Assembly (NCBI GenBank): GCA_039105265.1
Contig: JAPFFF010000061.1
Span: 1-64,000, forward strand
DNA from: Tritrichomonas musculus
Taxonomy: Eukaryota; Parabasalia; Tritrichomonadida; Tritrichomonadidae
DNA length: 64,000 bases
Direction: 5' to 3'
Shown: piece by piece, positions 54,603 to 62,898 of the stretch
How positions within the stretch are numbered: the stretch's first letter is position 1
Layout of the letters: each line of letters begins with the position of its first letter
Made by a program: the position numbers and the translations under genes
Notes under the pieces: generated by a model
Database searches by the model: none
What the model saw: only the letters and a program-made list of their open reading frames with translations
Told to the model about the DNA's origin: nothing

Positions 54603-56801
54603 ATGATGAATTATGCAAAAACATTGAAAGATAAATATGAGGTAAAATGGGGAGTTGTTGATCAAGATTTACCATTTGATATAGAAATTGCAAAAATTGC
54701 AAATGAGGCAAGAATTATTCAAAAAGAATATCAAAATACAGGAGGAATCAAGAATAAAAAACAAGTGAAATTTGAAGAAACACTGGCAAAAGAAAAAAAT
54801 GAAGAAGGAGGAAATACAAAAGAGAAAGTAATCGATTATATCAAACAAATCAAAAGTGATATGGAACAATCAAAGTTGGAATCAGAACAAACAATAAATG
54901 AAAACATTGACAGAATTAATAAAGATAAGAAAGATGGTCAGAAAATCCAAAAAGAGAAATTTAAAGAATTGAGTGTTTATTCAAAAGATTTGGAAGTAAT
55001 CAATGCAATAATAGAATATCTTCCAACTTATGAAAAACATTTTCAGAAAGAGATGACTATCGATGATCTTAAAAAATACCATTCTGATCCAAAAAATCCA
55101 GATTGGATAAATGTTTTACAAATAATTGCATTTTCACCATTAATTGATGATTATAATTCAATTCAAAAGAAGCAAAAGAATTTGATTTCAGTGAATGTTG
55201 AAAGTATAAGGAATAAATATATAATAGAAGAACAAAATGTAGAAAATACAGAGGATATCACTTATCGTCATGTTCAAGTAGCTGAAAAATCTTTTCGTGA
55301 AGAAGTTGATAAATTAAAGAAAACATATTTTGACAAATTGTTAACCGAATATCATAAACATATTGATGACAGTTCTGAAACTTTGGATCAATTACTTCAA
55401 TTGTATACTTCCTTGGATGATTTAGAAAGATATCTCAAATTGAATAGGTATATCGCAAAAACAAATAGCATATATAAACAACTCAAAGAACATTATAAGA
55501 AAGAACACACACCTTTGAAATATTCTGATTATGAAAATAAACCTATTAATAATTTAGAACCATCAATAATAATACTACAGAATTTACAAAAAGAAGCTCA
55601 AAAAGAATGGGATGATGAGAAAAAGAAAGATGATAAGGCAAAAGAACATAAACAAAAAGTTGAATCAAAACTAAATGATTTAAATTCCATTCGTCGAAAA
55701 GTTGGTTTAGCTGAAATTGGATTTGAAAGGTATAAGAACCAAGAAACCGATACTGCATTGTCAGATATTCAAAATATGTACAATGAAGCAAGACAAAAAG
55801 AAACAGAGAAAAATAATCAAAACACAACAAATACAATTGGAGGTGCATTAAGAAATACTGGATATGTTAACCCTTTGAATAAACCAGCAACAACTCCAAC
55901 AACTCCAACAACTCAAACACCACCAGCAACAACGGAAGAAATGCCGAAAATAAAGGATGAAAGTGAAAAGAAAGATGAGAGTGTATGGTCTAGAAATTAT
56001 GAAGGTGGAATAACAAGTTTAATTCAACAAAGTGCGAAAGGTATTTCAATTAGGTCATTATTAATGGAACAACAAAAGAAAAATAAATTAAATGGTAGAC
56101 CAAATATTATGTCTCAATTTAATGAAAATGCTCCTCCTAAACCTGTTGTTCCATATCAAACAAATTCAAATATTAATAATTTATTTTCATCTAAAACAAC
56201 AATGACAGAAGAGAAAGAAACACCAATAGAAAAGAAACCATTAGTAAGTCCAATTTCTGAAAAACCAATGACAATGACAAAAATTGAACCAGGAAAGAAA
56301 ATTAACTTATTACCTACAAAAGTTGATTCTCCAGAAGTTATTACAACGAAAAGTAATATGATTCAAGTTTTACCAAGAAGAGGTCGAAAGAATTTACCAT
56401 TACGATTCAAACGAAAAGAAGAAATGCAAAAACAAGTCAAAATAGATGAAGATGTAGATGTAGATGAAGAATCAATGAATACAAAAGCAAAACCAAACAA
56501 GCAATTCAAGAAACAAAAATCAGAAAGAACTAAAGCATTGAAAAAGAATCCACCCAAGAAAAATACAAAGAAGAAAGTCGAAGAAGATGTGACAGATACA
56601 ATTTTGGATAAACAAGATATTTCAAAGAAAAAGCCATTACAAAGAAAAACAAAACCAGAACCTCCTCCAAAATGGGATGATCTCAAAACCGAAGAGACGC
56701 CTGAGAAAGAAGAACCACCAAAAATAGAAACAGTCAAACCAAAAACGGAAATACCAAGTGTTATTCAAAATAATCCATCTCTAATGAAATACTTTAAGTA
56801 A
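54603..56801 (+). CDS. Large helical protein with basic Pro/Lys tail
   Basis: 732 residues, starting right after the stop of the giant gene, so probably co-transcribed. Residues 1-400 are charged helix (similar in style to 48108-54602). 420-500 is Thr/Pro/Ala-rich linker (AGN-like PATTPTTPTTQTPPATTEE). 500-732 is basic and disordered (KKNPPKKNTKKKVEED). The very end is NNPSLMKYFK, which resembles a PCNA-interacting peptide except for Asn in place of Gln. A DNA-associated role is possible. No domain is recognised. Confidence 0.65.
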   Translation: MMNYAKTLKDKYEVKWGVVDQDLPFDIEIAKIANEARIIQKEYQNTGGIKNKKQVKFEETLAKEKNEEGGNTKEKVIDYIKQIKSDMEQSKLESEQTINENIDRINKDKKDGQKIQKEKFKELSVYSKDLEVINAIIEYLPTYEKHFQKEMTIDDLKKYHSDPKNPDWINVLQIIAFSPLIDDYNSIQKKQKNLISVNVESIRNKYIIEEQNVENTEDITYRHVQVAEKSFREEVDKLKKTYFDKLLTEYHKHIDDSSETLDQLLQLYTSLDDLERYLKLNRYIAKTNSIYKQLKEHYKKEHTPLKYSDYENKPINNLEPSIIILQNLQKEAQKEWDDEKKKDDKAKEHKQKVESKLNDLNSIRRKVGLAEIGFERYKNQETDTALSDIQNMYNEARQKETEKNNQNTTNTIGGALRNTGYVNPLNKPATTPTTPTTQTPPATTEEMPKIKDESEKKDESVWSRNYEGGITSLIQQSAKGISIRSLLMEQQKKNKLNGRPNIMSQFNENAPPKPVVPYQTNSNINNLFSSKTTMTEEKETPIEKKPLVSPISEKPMTMTKIEPGKKINLLPTKVDSPEVITTKSNMIQVLPRRGRKNLPLRFKRKEEMQKQVKIDEDVDVDEESMNTKAKPNKQFKKQKSERTKALKKNPPKKNTKKKVEEDVTDTILDKQDISKKKPLQRKTKPEPPPKWDDLKTEETPEKEEPPKIETVKPKTEIPSVIQNNPSLMKYFK

Positions 56802-56834
56802 ATAAATGTTTATTTTTATTTTTATTTAAAAATT

Positions 56835-57308
56835 ATGAGTAACGCAGACATAACAGAATTAAGAAAGTTGTTACAGGAATTCAAGAAACCAGAAAAGAAA
56901 CCAAGAAAATTATCAGCATTAAATAAATTTAAGAAATATATCATGGGAAGAGTTACTGAAAAAGCTTTAGCAGAAACAAATTATGTTGATTTAATTCCAG
57001 TTGATAAAATGAGATTATTATGTAAAGCTTATCCAATTGTTTGGAATCAATTAGTTTTACAACCACTTTATCAAGAATATGGTTTAACAACAGAAGAAGA
57101 ACAAAGAAGATATCGTGGAAATAAAACAACTCAAGAAGATTATCATAGAGTTGTTGATGGTTTAATTGAAAAATTGAAAACTGGACCAAAAGACGATAGA
57201 CAACATTTTGAAGAAGATATTGAATCATTATTAGTAGCTGCAATTCAACAGGCATCAGGTGAATTTGATGATGATGATGATGGAAAAGAAGAAATTACTG
57301 AAGAGTAA
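56835..57308 (+). CDS. Small acidic-tailed protein of the AT-rich element
   Basis: 157 residues, 34 bases after the previous gene. The N-terminus is basic (LLQEFKKPEKKPRKLSALNK), the middle compact (YVDLIPVDKMRLLCKAYPIV) and the tail acidic (DDDDDGKEEITEE). It is followed by the packaging ATPase gene on the same strand. Family unknown; a small assembly or DNA-binding protein is possible. Confidence 0.65.
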   Translation: MSNADITELRKLLQEFKKPEKKPRKLSALNKFKKYIMGRVTEKALAETNYVDLIPVDKMRLLCKAYPIVWNQLVLQPLYQEYGLTTEEEQRRYRGNKTTQEDYHRVVDGLIEKLKTGPKDDRQHFEEDIESLLVAAIQQASGEFDDDDDGKEEITEE

Positions 57309-57356
57309 ATTTTTATAACTTTTTTTTACATAATTTAGTCGGAATTTAAAAAATAA

Positions 57357-58220
57357 ATGAGTGACAGTGATTATTTTAGTGAGAGTGAAGAAGAAGAAGT
57401 TAATTTTGCAAAAGAAAACATTAGATCAAAAATAAAAGCAAGGTTAAAATCAAATTTGAGTCCAAAAAATGATTCTTTAATTGCTCCAATTCATGAAGAT
57501 ATTGTTGCTAAATATAATTCTGTTAATGTTATTGTAGGTAAACAAAGTATGGGAAAAACAGTTACAGCATTAGAAGAAATAATTAAAATTTCAATACTTA
57601 ATACTCATCATTTATTAGTTTATGTTACAAAAGATGGTGAAGAGAACGATAAAAGTTGGTTATCATTGAAACCATTATTACAAATGCCAACAGTAGTGGT
57701 TAGTGAAAAAGATGCTGAAAAATGTATCGATGAATTATTAGCAGCAAAAAGTTTATATTACAAAATTCGAAGAGAAAGAACAAAAAATAAAATTAAACAA
57801 GAACAACTCGATGATTTATTTAATGTTTTATTTGTTGAAGATTTTGATAGAGAATATTTACATTCAATTGTATTATTTGATGATACTTCAAATTCAAAAT
57901 TATTCTCTTCAGAAGAATCATTTTTTAGTCAATTATTACGTAGATGTCGTCATACAAATATGTCTTATTTCTTATTAGTTCAAGGTTGGAAAGGGTTAAA
58001 ACCACATATTAAAAATGAAATTAGTACATTATATTTATTACCTGGTTTTAATAAACAACAATTAAGATATATTTATTCTCAAGCAGCAAGTAATTTAGAT
58101 TTTGAAGACTTTTTTGATGCTTTCCAACAATTAAATGAAATGAAACATGAACATCCTGATGAACATCCAATGATTGTTATTCAATGTTCATCAGGTGGTG
58201 ATACATATATTAGGTCTTAG
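57357..58220 (+). CDS. DNA-packaging ATPase (FtsK/HerA, A32-like)
   Basis: 287 residues. Walker A is VIVGKQSMGKTVTALEEII (about 58-76), Walker B is LHSIVLFDDTSNSKLF, followed by LLRRCRHTNMSYFLLVQGWK, equivalent to the inner element's CRHNHISFFLNVQFWK. The N-terminus is acidic (SDYFSESEEEEVNF). Homologous to 34307-35122 along most of its length. Packages DNA into the capsid in this class of elements. The frame is open throughout. Its 3' end overlaps the convergent gene at 58210 by a few bases. Confidence 0.9.
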   Translation: MSDSDYFSESEEEEVNFAKENIRSKIKARLKSNLSPKNDSLIAPIHEDIVAKYNSVNVIVGKQSMGKTVTALEEIIKISILNTHHLLVYVTKDGEENDKSWLSLKPLLQMPTVVVSEKDAEKCIDELLAAKSLYYKIRRERTKNKIKQEQLDDLFNVLFVEDFDREYLHSIVLFDDTSNSKLFSSEESFFSQLLRRCRHTNMSYFLLVQGWKGLKPHIKNEISTLYLLPGFNKQQLRYIYSQAASNLDFEDFFDAFQQLNEMKHEHPDEHPMIVIQCSSGGDTYIRS

Positions 58221-58512
58221 AGTTAATAAAATTTATAACATCATTCAAAGTAATTTTAATTTTTGCAATATCATCTTTGATCTTCAAAATTTCTGAATCG
58301 TCTTTTTCTTCTTCTTCATTGACCTTCTTTAACATTAATTCACCTTTGATTTTGGTTATACGATAACCTTGAATATGATACTTTTTGTTTAGTTTATGTG
58401 TTGTTTCTGAATCTAGTTGTTCTTTGTTCTTAGAATAGAATAAATTAAACTCATCAGTTGTGTTAAACTCTTTTAAATAATTTTGAATTGGTTCAATAAT
58501 TTTCAATTCCAT
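58210..58512 (-). CDS. Small conserved structural-block protein with coiled-coil
   Basis: 100 residues, homologous to 35465-35836: IEPIQNYLKEFNTTDEFNLF, then THKLNKKYHIQGYRITKIKG, followed by a shorter coiled-coil (EILKIKDDIAKIKITLNDVI). Position between ATPase and pVI-like peptide is the same as in the inner Polinton, but the ATPase is inverted relative to it. Function unknown; likely assembly. Confidence 0.75.
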   Translation of the reverse strand: MELKIIEPIQNYLKEFNTTDEFNLFYSKNKEQLDSETTHKLNKKYHIQGYRITKIKGELMLKKVNEEEEKDDSEILKIKDDIAKIKITLNDVINFINSKT

Positions 58513-58610
58513 TTTAAAAAAAATAAAATTTATTTAAACATTTTTGAAACTATTTAAAACAATTTATTTAAACATTTTTTGAAAACTTTGCAAAAATGTT
58601 TAAAATTTAT

Positions 58611-58691
58611 TCAAAAAGTTCCACCCCCATTTTTCTTTGCAAAGTTTGCAATATCTTTTCCTATTTTTTTAATCCATGTTCCAAAAGCCAT
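58611..58691 (-). CDS. pVI-like peptide fragment
   Basis: 26 codons: MAFGTWIKKIGKDIANFAKK and a few Gly. Matches the start of the inner pVI-like protein (MAFGTWFKNLLVKGKNFIKK). A fossil part of the capsid block. Confidence 0.6.
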   Translation of the reverse strand: MAFGTWIKKIGKDIANFAKKNGGGTF

Positions 58692-58767
58692 CTTTTTGAA
58701 TTTCGTCTGTTTTTCATCTTTGAAAAAAATTGGCTTTTCGAATTTTTTAAATTCTTCATAAAAACAG

Positions 58768-59109
58768 ATGACATATCAAAACGCGCAATTTAAGAATTCA
58801 GGAAATGATGAAGGTGACATATTAAACTTTTTCAATAATCATTTGAGGACATTAGTACAAAAGAATGGAGGAGATAATACTTTTTCAATTGTTGAGGAAC
58901 TCTGTCATGACAAAGATGAAACAATTCCTTTAGGCACAAAAACAAAAATTAGATTAACTCATTCAGGTCATACAATCTCACAAATAGAGAAAAGTTTTAT
59001 TGAAATGACTGTTCATCTTGCATTAAAATTCACAACAAAAATTGATCTAAATTCGTTCTACGAAGATAAGAAATATTATTTTTGTTGCAAAAGTAAAAAT
59101 GCTGACTAA
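58768..59109 (+). pseudogene. Major capsid protein fragment
   Basis: The frame begins MTYQNAQFKNSGNDEGDILN and includes GTKTKIRLTHSGHTISQIEK, closely matching the N-terminal part of the inner major capsid protein. Only this part is present; the element's capsid cluster is rearranged here. It is divergent from the pVI-like fragment, as in the inner element. Confidence 0.8.
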
Positions 59110-60802
59110 ATTTAAAGGCGATATTCAATTTAAAGTAGATGGTAAAACATATTTAGGTTCTCAATTGTTAACATCAAAATCGAATGAGTTTGAAACTGTT
59201 GAAGGTTTTTCTGATTATCATGTTACTAGAGATGCATTAACGGTTGAAGATGAAAAATTAAATATACAAATGAATGATGATGATATAACAAAACTATTAC
59301 AAATCGATGATAAGACAGAAGTATTTAAAATCAATTTGAGAAAGAATGTTTTCTTAGATAGTGAAGGAAAATATATTTATCAATTATCAATTTATGTTTT
59401 GAATAAAAATTTCGTATGTCCATGTGTAACAGCTGCTGAAGATAAAAAAGTGACAATTACTGAAGAAACATCAACAACTCCATACATAAAAGTTGATAAG
59501 AATTTAAGTCTTGATTTGAAATCTTTGTACATTAATGGTGAAATTAGTATTATTTATCAATTACCATTATTACATTTGAAATCAACATTACCTTCAATCA
59601 AATGTGATATCATAGATTCTAGAAATAGTTTGAAATTACATGAATCTGATAACTTATATTTATACAAACCAAGTATAATCACTGAAGAACAAATTTTTGA
59701 TAGAAATTCAGTAACCGATGAAAAATCAAATTTCAAAGATTGTTATAAAATGGTTTTCAAAATTCCAACTGATTATAAAATTCCAACTGGTTTAAAATTT
59801 GAATTCAAAGATTATTGTTTTGGAAATCAATGGAGTTTAACCTATGATGGTGAAAAATGGAGTGGTTTGAATGTTCAAGGTCATATCACAGGAAAAATTA
59901 TTAATAAACGTAATTTACAAGTTCCAGGGAAAGGTGAAACAAAATATCAAGAAAGAGATGGAGCAGAAATAATGATGAGAAGATCAAAATGGAATACTTA
60001 TGCAGTTCATAAAAGATGGGATTATACTTGGGGTGAATCTGAAAATCCAATTGAAAAACTTTTTCAAGATTCTGATGTTCAAACAAAAATATTATTAAAA
60101 GATGGTACTGAAATTGATGGAGGTGAAAAAGGTTTGACCTTTGTAAGAGAATATCTTCCAGTTGGATGGACAGAAGGAAATCTAAGATATGATTGTTGTG
60201 TAATTCGAGCTTATATTAATAAATATACCGAAGTAAAAGACAATTTACAATTTGATAATTGGGATCGAGTATATTTAGATTTGAAACTCTCATTTACCAA
60301 AGAATGGAATAGATTAAGTTTTTACCCATCAAATTTGTATACTGGACATGGTGATTATGATAAAAATTATTTTAGTCTCAGAGGTGATTTGGATACAATT
60401 GAGAAATTAAATTGTCATGAATTTGGTCAATTTGGAGTTAACAATCAAGATATTGCAATTTATTTATTTAAAGATTTAGTAGATCCAATTGAAGAAATTA
60501 ATTGGGATAAAAATACTAATCCATTTGAATATATAATTAATCAACAATATTATGAAGTGAGTCCAAATCCAAATGCAGCAACTACTTTATATACCGATTA
60601 CAACATAACTTCATCAAAAATTATTACAGCAGACAATATTACAACAATGAGATCAGATTTGAATTTAGTTTCGAACACAGTTGATGTTGTTTCTGTTGAT
60701 GTTGATAATTTAGATAAATCAGTTGAAGGTTTGAAATCAAGAATGGCATTAACTGAACAAATTACTGAAAAATTAGAAGCTGATATTGAAAGATTGTTAT
60801 AA
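59099..60802 (+). CDS. Fiber-like attachment protein of the AT-rich element
   Basis: 567 residues, beta-rich. It shares phrases with the inner fiber: IKCDIIDSRNSLKLHESDNL against LKCNLIDADNCFKLYRS, FGNQWSLTYDGEKWSGLN against FGTHYKLTKSGGKWIGTN, and YEVSPNPNAATTLYTDYNIT against YSVSPRPESCTTLMTNFNIQ. It ends in a coiled-coil (VDNLDKSVEGLKSRMALTEQ). The ALKTDIP repeats of the inner copy are absent. It is probably the virion attachment protein of another lineage; strand and neighbours differ from the inner element. Confidence 0.7.
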   Translation: MLTKFKGDIQFKVDGKTYLGSQLLTSKSNEFETVEGFSDYHVTRDALTVEDEKLNIQMNDDDITKLLQIDDKTEVFKINLRKNVFLDSEGKYIYQLSIYVLNKNFVCPCVTAAEDKKVTITEETSTTPYIKVDKNLSLDLKSLYINGEISIIYQLPLLHLKSTLPSIKCDIIDSRNSLKLHESDNLYLYKPSIITEEQIFDRNSVTDEKSNFKDCYKMVFKIPTDYKIPTGLKFEFKDYCFGNQWSLTYDGEKWSGLNVQGHITGKIINKRNLQVPGKGETKYQERDGAEIMMRRSKWNTYAVHKRWDYTWGESENPIEKLFQDSDVQTKILLKDGTEIDGGEKGLTFVREYLPVGWTEGNLRYDCCVIRAYINKYTEVKDNLQFDNWDRVYLDLKLSFTKEWNRLSFYPSNLYTGHGDYDKNYFSLRGDLDTIEKLNCHEFGQFGVNNQDIAIYLFKDLVDPIEEINWDKNTNPFEYIINQQYYEVSPNPNAATTLYTDYNITSSKIITADNITTMRSDLNLVSNTVDVVSVDVDNLDKSVEGLKSRMALTEQITEKLEADIERLL

Positions 60803-61896
60803 AATGGAAGGGGGTATTGAAAGACATATTCACCTGGATGAGCTCCAACAACTCTTACTCCACCTACTACTGTGTTTATTTCGCTAACGATGAAATTAAC
60901 GACTCCATCATAAGCATGAGTATTCGTGTTATCTTTAAATGCTGATATCATTGCGCGTACCATATTCATAGTAGATGCTTTACCGTTTTCACTACGTTTC
61001 AACTTATCGAATTCTTTCTTAGTGAGTGTGTTATGTGGATCTAATGCTGATTTAAGTGATTGATTCCATACCTTTGATGAGAGTTTACCGATGAATTTCA
61101 ACTTCTCAGGACCCGTCAATGCACGTCCGATACTGGTTTCAACGATTGCAGCAGCATCATCAAAAGCGGGTTGGAAGAGGTATTTCTTGAAGATCGCGTA
61201 TGCCGATAAATTCTTAGGTGCTGTCGATGTGTATCGCTTACTATTAACTGCATCTTTATAGAATGGGAAGTTCTGATCGTAGTAACTAGTATCGAGGCAA
61301 ACTCTACCGACATTCTCAACTAAGTCTTGTGATGTAGCATCATCGTAACCGAAGTATTGAGGATTGAATTGATCGCGAAGGAAATCTCTCTTACTATATA
61401 CTTTAACTTCATTTCCGTGAGCATCAACATGTGATTTACCTCGCTGATTTCTTACTTGTGCACGTGCAGCTCTTGTAGGAAGTGCGGTGTTATATACTAA
61501 ATCGTCAGCCCATTCACTCTTCTTTGTAGTCCATCCATTAACGATTAATGGATTACCACGTTTATCATAAACGATGACATCAGGGATATTATCACCATTA
61601 ACATCAGTGAGATTCGCTAATACAGCAGGACCGTTGGGATCACGCTTATTCAAGTACCATGGTGAGTTAGGTGATGATTGATTGTGTTTCTGTATCATAG
61701 CTTCAGCGTTTTGTGGAGCGATAGCACTCTTAACACGTTTAACATCACGTTTGATATCGAGAACTATATTCATCAATGAATCCATACCAGGTTTCTTCTC
61801 AGCAGTTACTTGCTTAGGAGTATATCGCAATTGAGGGTAATTTTGTTCTGTCATTTGAGTCTGAATAAAAAAACGATATCCCATAATCACATTCAC
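60598..61896 (-). CDS. Probable minor capsid/virion protein with DVNGD loop
   Basis: 432 open codons from 61896; a start at the MTEQNYPQLRYTPKQ methionine (about 61854) fits better. The part between about 60.8 and 61.85 kb is homologous to 33111-34295 (PWYLNKRDPNGPAVLANLTD, VNGDNIPDVIVYDKRG, VNGWTTKKSEW, APKNLSAYAIFKKYLFQPAF). The last about 65 codons are antisense to the fiber gene and unlikely to be native. G+C is clearly higher than in the genes to the left, pointing to a different source element. Confidence 0.65.
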   Translation of the reverse strand: MNVIMGYRFFIQTQMTEQNYPQLRYTPKQVTAEKKPGMDSLMNIVLDIKRDVKRVKSAIAPQNAEAMIQKHNQSSPNSPWYLNKRDPNGPAVLANLTDVNGDNIPDVIVYDKRGNPLIVNGWTTKKSEWADDLVYNTALPTRAARAQVRNQRGKSHVDAHGNEVKVYSKRDFLRDQFNPQYFGYDDATSQDLVENVGRVCLDTSYYDQNFPFYKDAVNSKRYTSTAPKNLSAYAIFKKYLFQPAFDDAAAIVETSIGRALTGPEKLKFIGKLSSKVWNQSLKSALDPHNTLTKKEFDKLKRSENGKASTMNMVRAMISAFKDNTNTHAYDGVVNFIVSEINTVVGGVRVVGAHPGEYVFQYPLPFYNNLSISASNFSVICSVNAILDFKPSTDLSKLSTSTETTSTVFETKFKSDLIVVILSAVIIFDEVML

Positions 61897-62340
61897 TAAC
61901 GATTATCCCACTGGCCCCTCGTTTCACCATGCTCGTCAACGTCATTCACTCACGAATCTTATACTGTATAACGCCTCTCAATATCTTACCGCCCTCTCGA
62001 TACCTATTAAAACACCATCAAATCTCCATAACTGATTTATCGTGTATTAATTATCACTCACGTGATTTTCACCATGAAAACACACATCACATCGTTCCTG
62101 AGCACTCGCGTACGTCATGTCATGGGTGTGAAATCGATACCGGAACGTCATGAGTTGCATCCGAATTCGACCTCCAGATCACGTGTGTGCAATTTCTGAA
62201 AATCGACGTAAAACCCTGAAAAAGAGCTGTTTTTGGGGGTTTTGAGACGAGTGAGACCCTGCACTATAAAGGGTGTAGGATTCCTTGGAATTTGGTATGG
62301 TTTCTCAAGGATTTCTTATCTTACCCGCCAACCCGCCAAC
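61897..62340. other. GC-richer non-coding stretch, possible element terminus
   Basis: It lies upstream of the minor-capsid-like gene. No convincing gene was seen. It ends with a repeated acccgccaacccgccaaccc before AT-rich DNA resumes near 62345. Its placement suits the terminal region of a Polinton, but no inverted partner was found. Confidence 0.45.
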
Positions 62341-62344
62341 CCTA

Positions 62345-62604
62345 TACTACTAAATTTGAATAGTTCAATTTATGAATTAATTAGACAAATACGTACTGTT
62401 GAAGAATTAGATATAGAGATTATGAAATTGAAGAATGATCCTGATTATGAAAGTTTCCTAGAGGAATTAGAGAAAGAGAAACAAAAATATGAATCCAAAA
62501 AAGCTGAAGTAATTCAAAACACTCAAACCTTAATCAACTTCATCGAACAAAAAAAATCAACCACATCGAAAAAAATAAAATTATCAATAATATTGAAAGA
62601 GTAA
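62345..62604 (+). pseudogene. Coiled-coil protein, 5' end unclear
   Basis: The protein-like part begins around NSSIYELIRQIRTVEELDIE and continues as a coiled-coil (KNDPDYESFLEELEKEKQKY) to a stop at 62604. The frame is open further left to 62233, but that part is GC-rich and not protein-like. The first internal Met is near 62440. It is probably a gene cut at its 5' end by the junction near 62340. Family unknown. Confidence 0.4.
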
Positions 62605-62616
62605 AAAATTATTTCT

Positions 62617-62877
62617 TTATTTAAAAGCATTAATTGTTTTTCCTAATTCTTCAAATTTTTCTTTGAAGTTGTCTTTTCCGAATGCTTCTTGAGCTTCTTT
62701 GTATTTATTTTGGATGTCACTAAGAAAGATGGAAAGGACCTCTCCCAAATCATTGAGATAATCATTCATTTCTTCAAGTTCTTCTTGAGCTTCTTGGATG
62801 AGTTCCTGCTTTTTCGTGAATTCAAAAACGAGCTCGTAAAATCGTTTGTCACTCATTAATAAAAAATGGTCTGACAT
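62617..62877 (-). CDS. Small coiled-coil protein
   Basis: 86 residues from an ATG at 62877 (a second ATG lies at MSDKRFYELV). Helical with heptads (KKQELIQEAQEELEEMNDYL, NKYKEAQEAFGKDNFKEKFE). No signal peptide. It is divergent from the repeat protein starting at 62899, 21 bases away, so the two share a very short promoter region. Family not recognised. Confidence 0.55.
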   Translation of the reverse strand: MSDHFLLMSDKRFYELVFEFTKKQELIQEAQEELEEMNDYLNDLGEVLSIFLSDIQNKYKEAQEAFGKDNFKEKFEELGKTINAFK

Positions 62878-62898
62878 AACCGTTTTCTTTTTTATTAA

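Larger units (their letters stand above)
44519..62340. mobile_element. Third, AT-rich Polinton-related region (mosaic, rearranged)
   Basis: A block of virus-like genes. Three small/medium AT-rich genes, two very large helical genes and a small acidic gene precede a packaging ATPase, a small conserved protein, a pVI-like fragment, a capsid-protein fragment, a fiber-like protein and a minor-capsid-like gene. The morphogenesis genes match the inner Polinton one by one but are far more AT-rich, except for the last part (about 60.8-62.3 kb), which is GC-richer and probably derives from another element. No polymerase, integrase or terminal repeats were seen. It is broken and rearranged, with several breaks, and carries a MITE. 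Boundaries are approximate. Confidence 0.65.

Noticed and set aside
54669-56737. Several minus-strand frames of 60-124 codons
   Set aside because: Antisense to the 732-codon gene, and rich in Phe and Leu as expected for the complement of Lys/Glu-rich coding DNA.
44390-62345. Terminal inverted repeats for the third element
   Set aside because: I compared the sequence near 44390-44510 with the complement of 62200-62345 and found no match.
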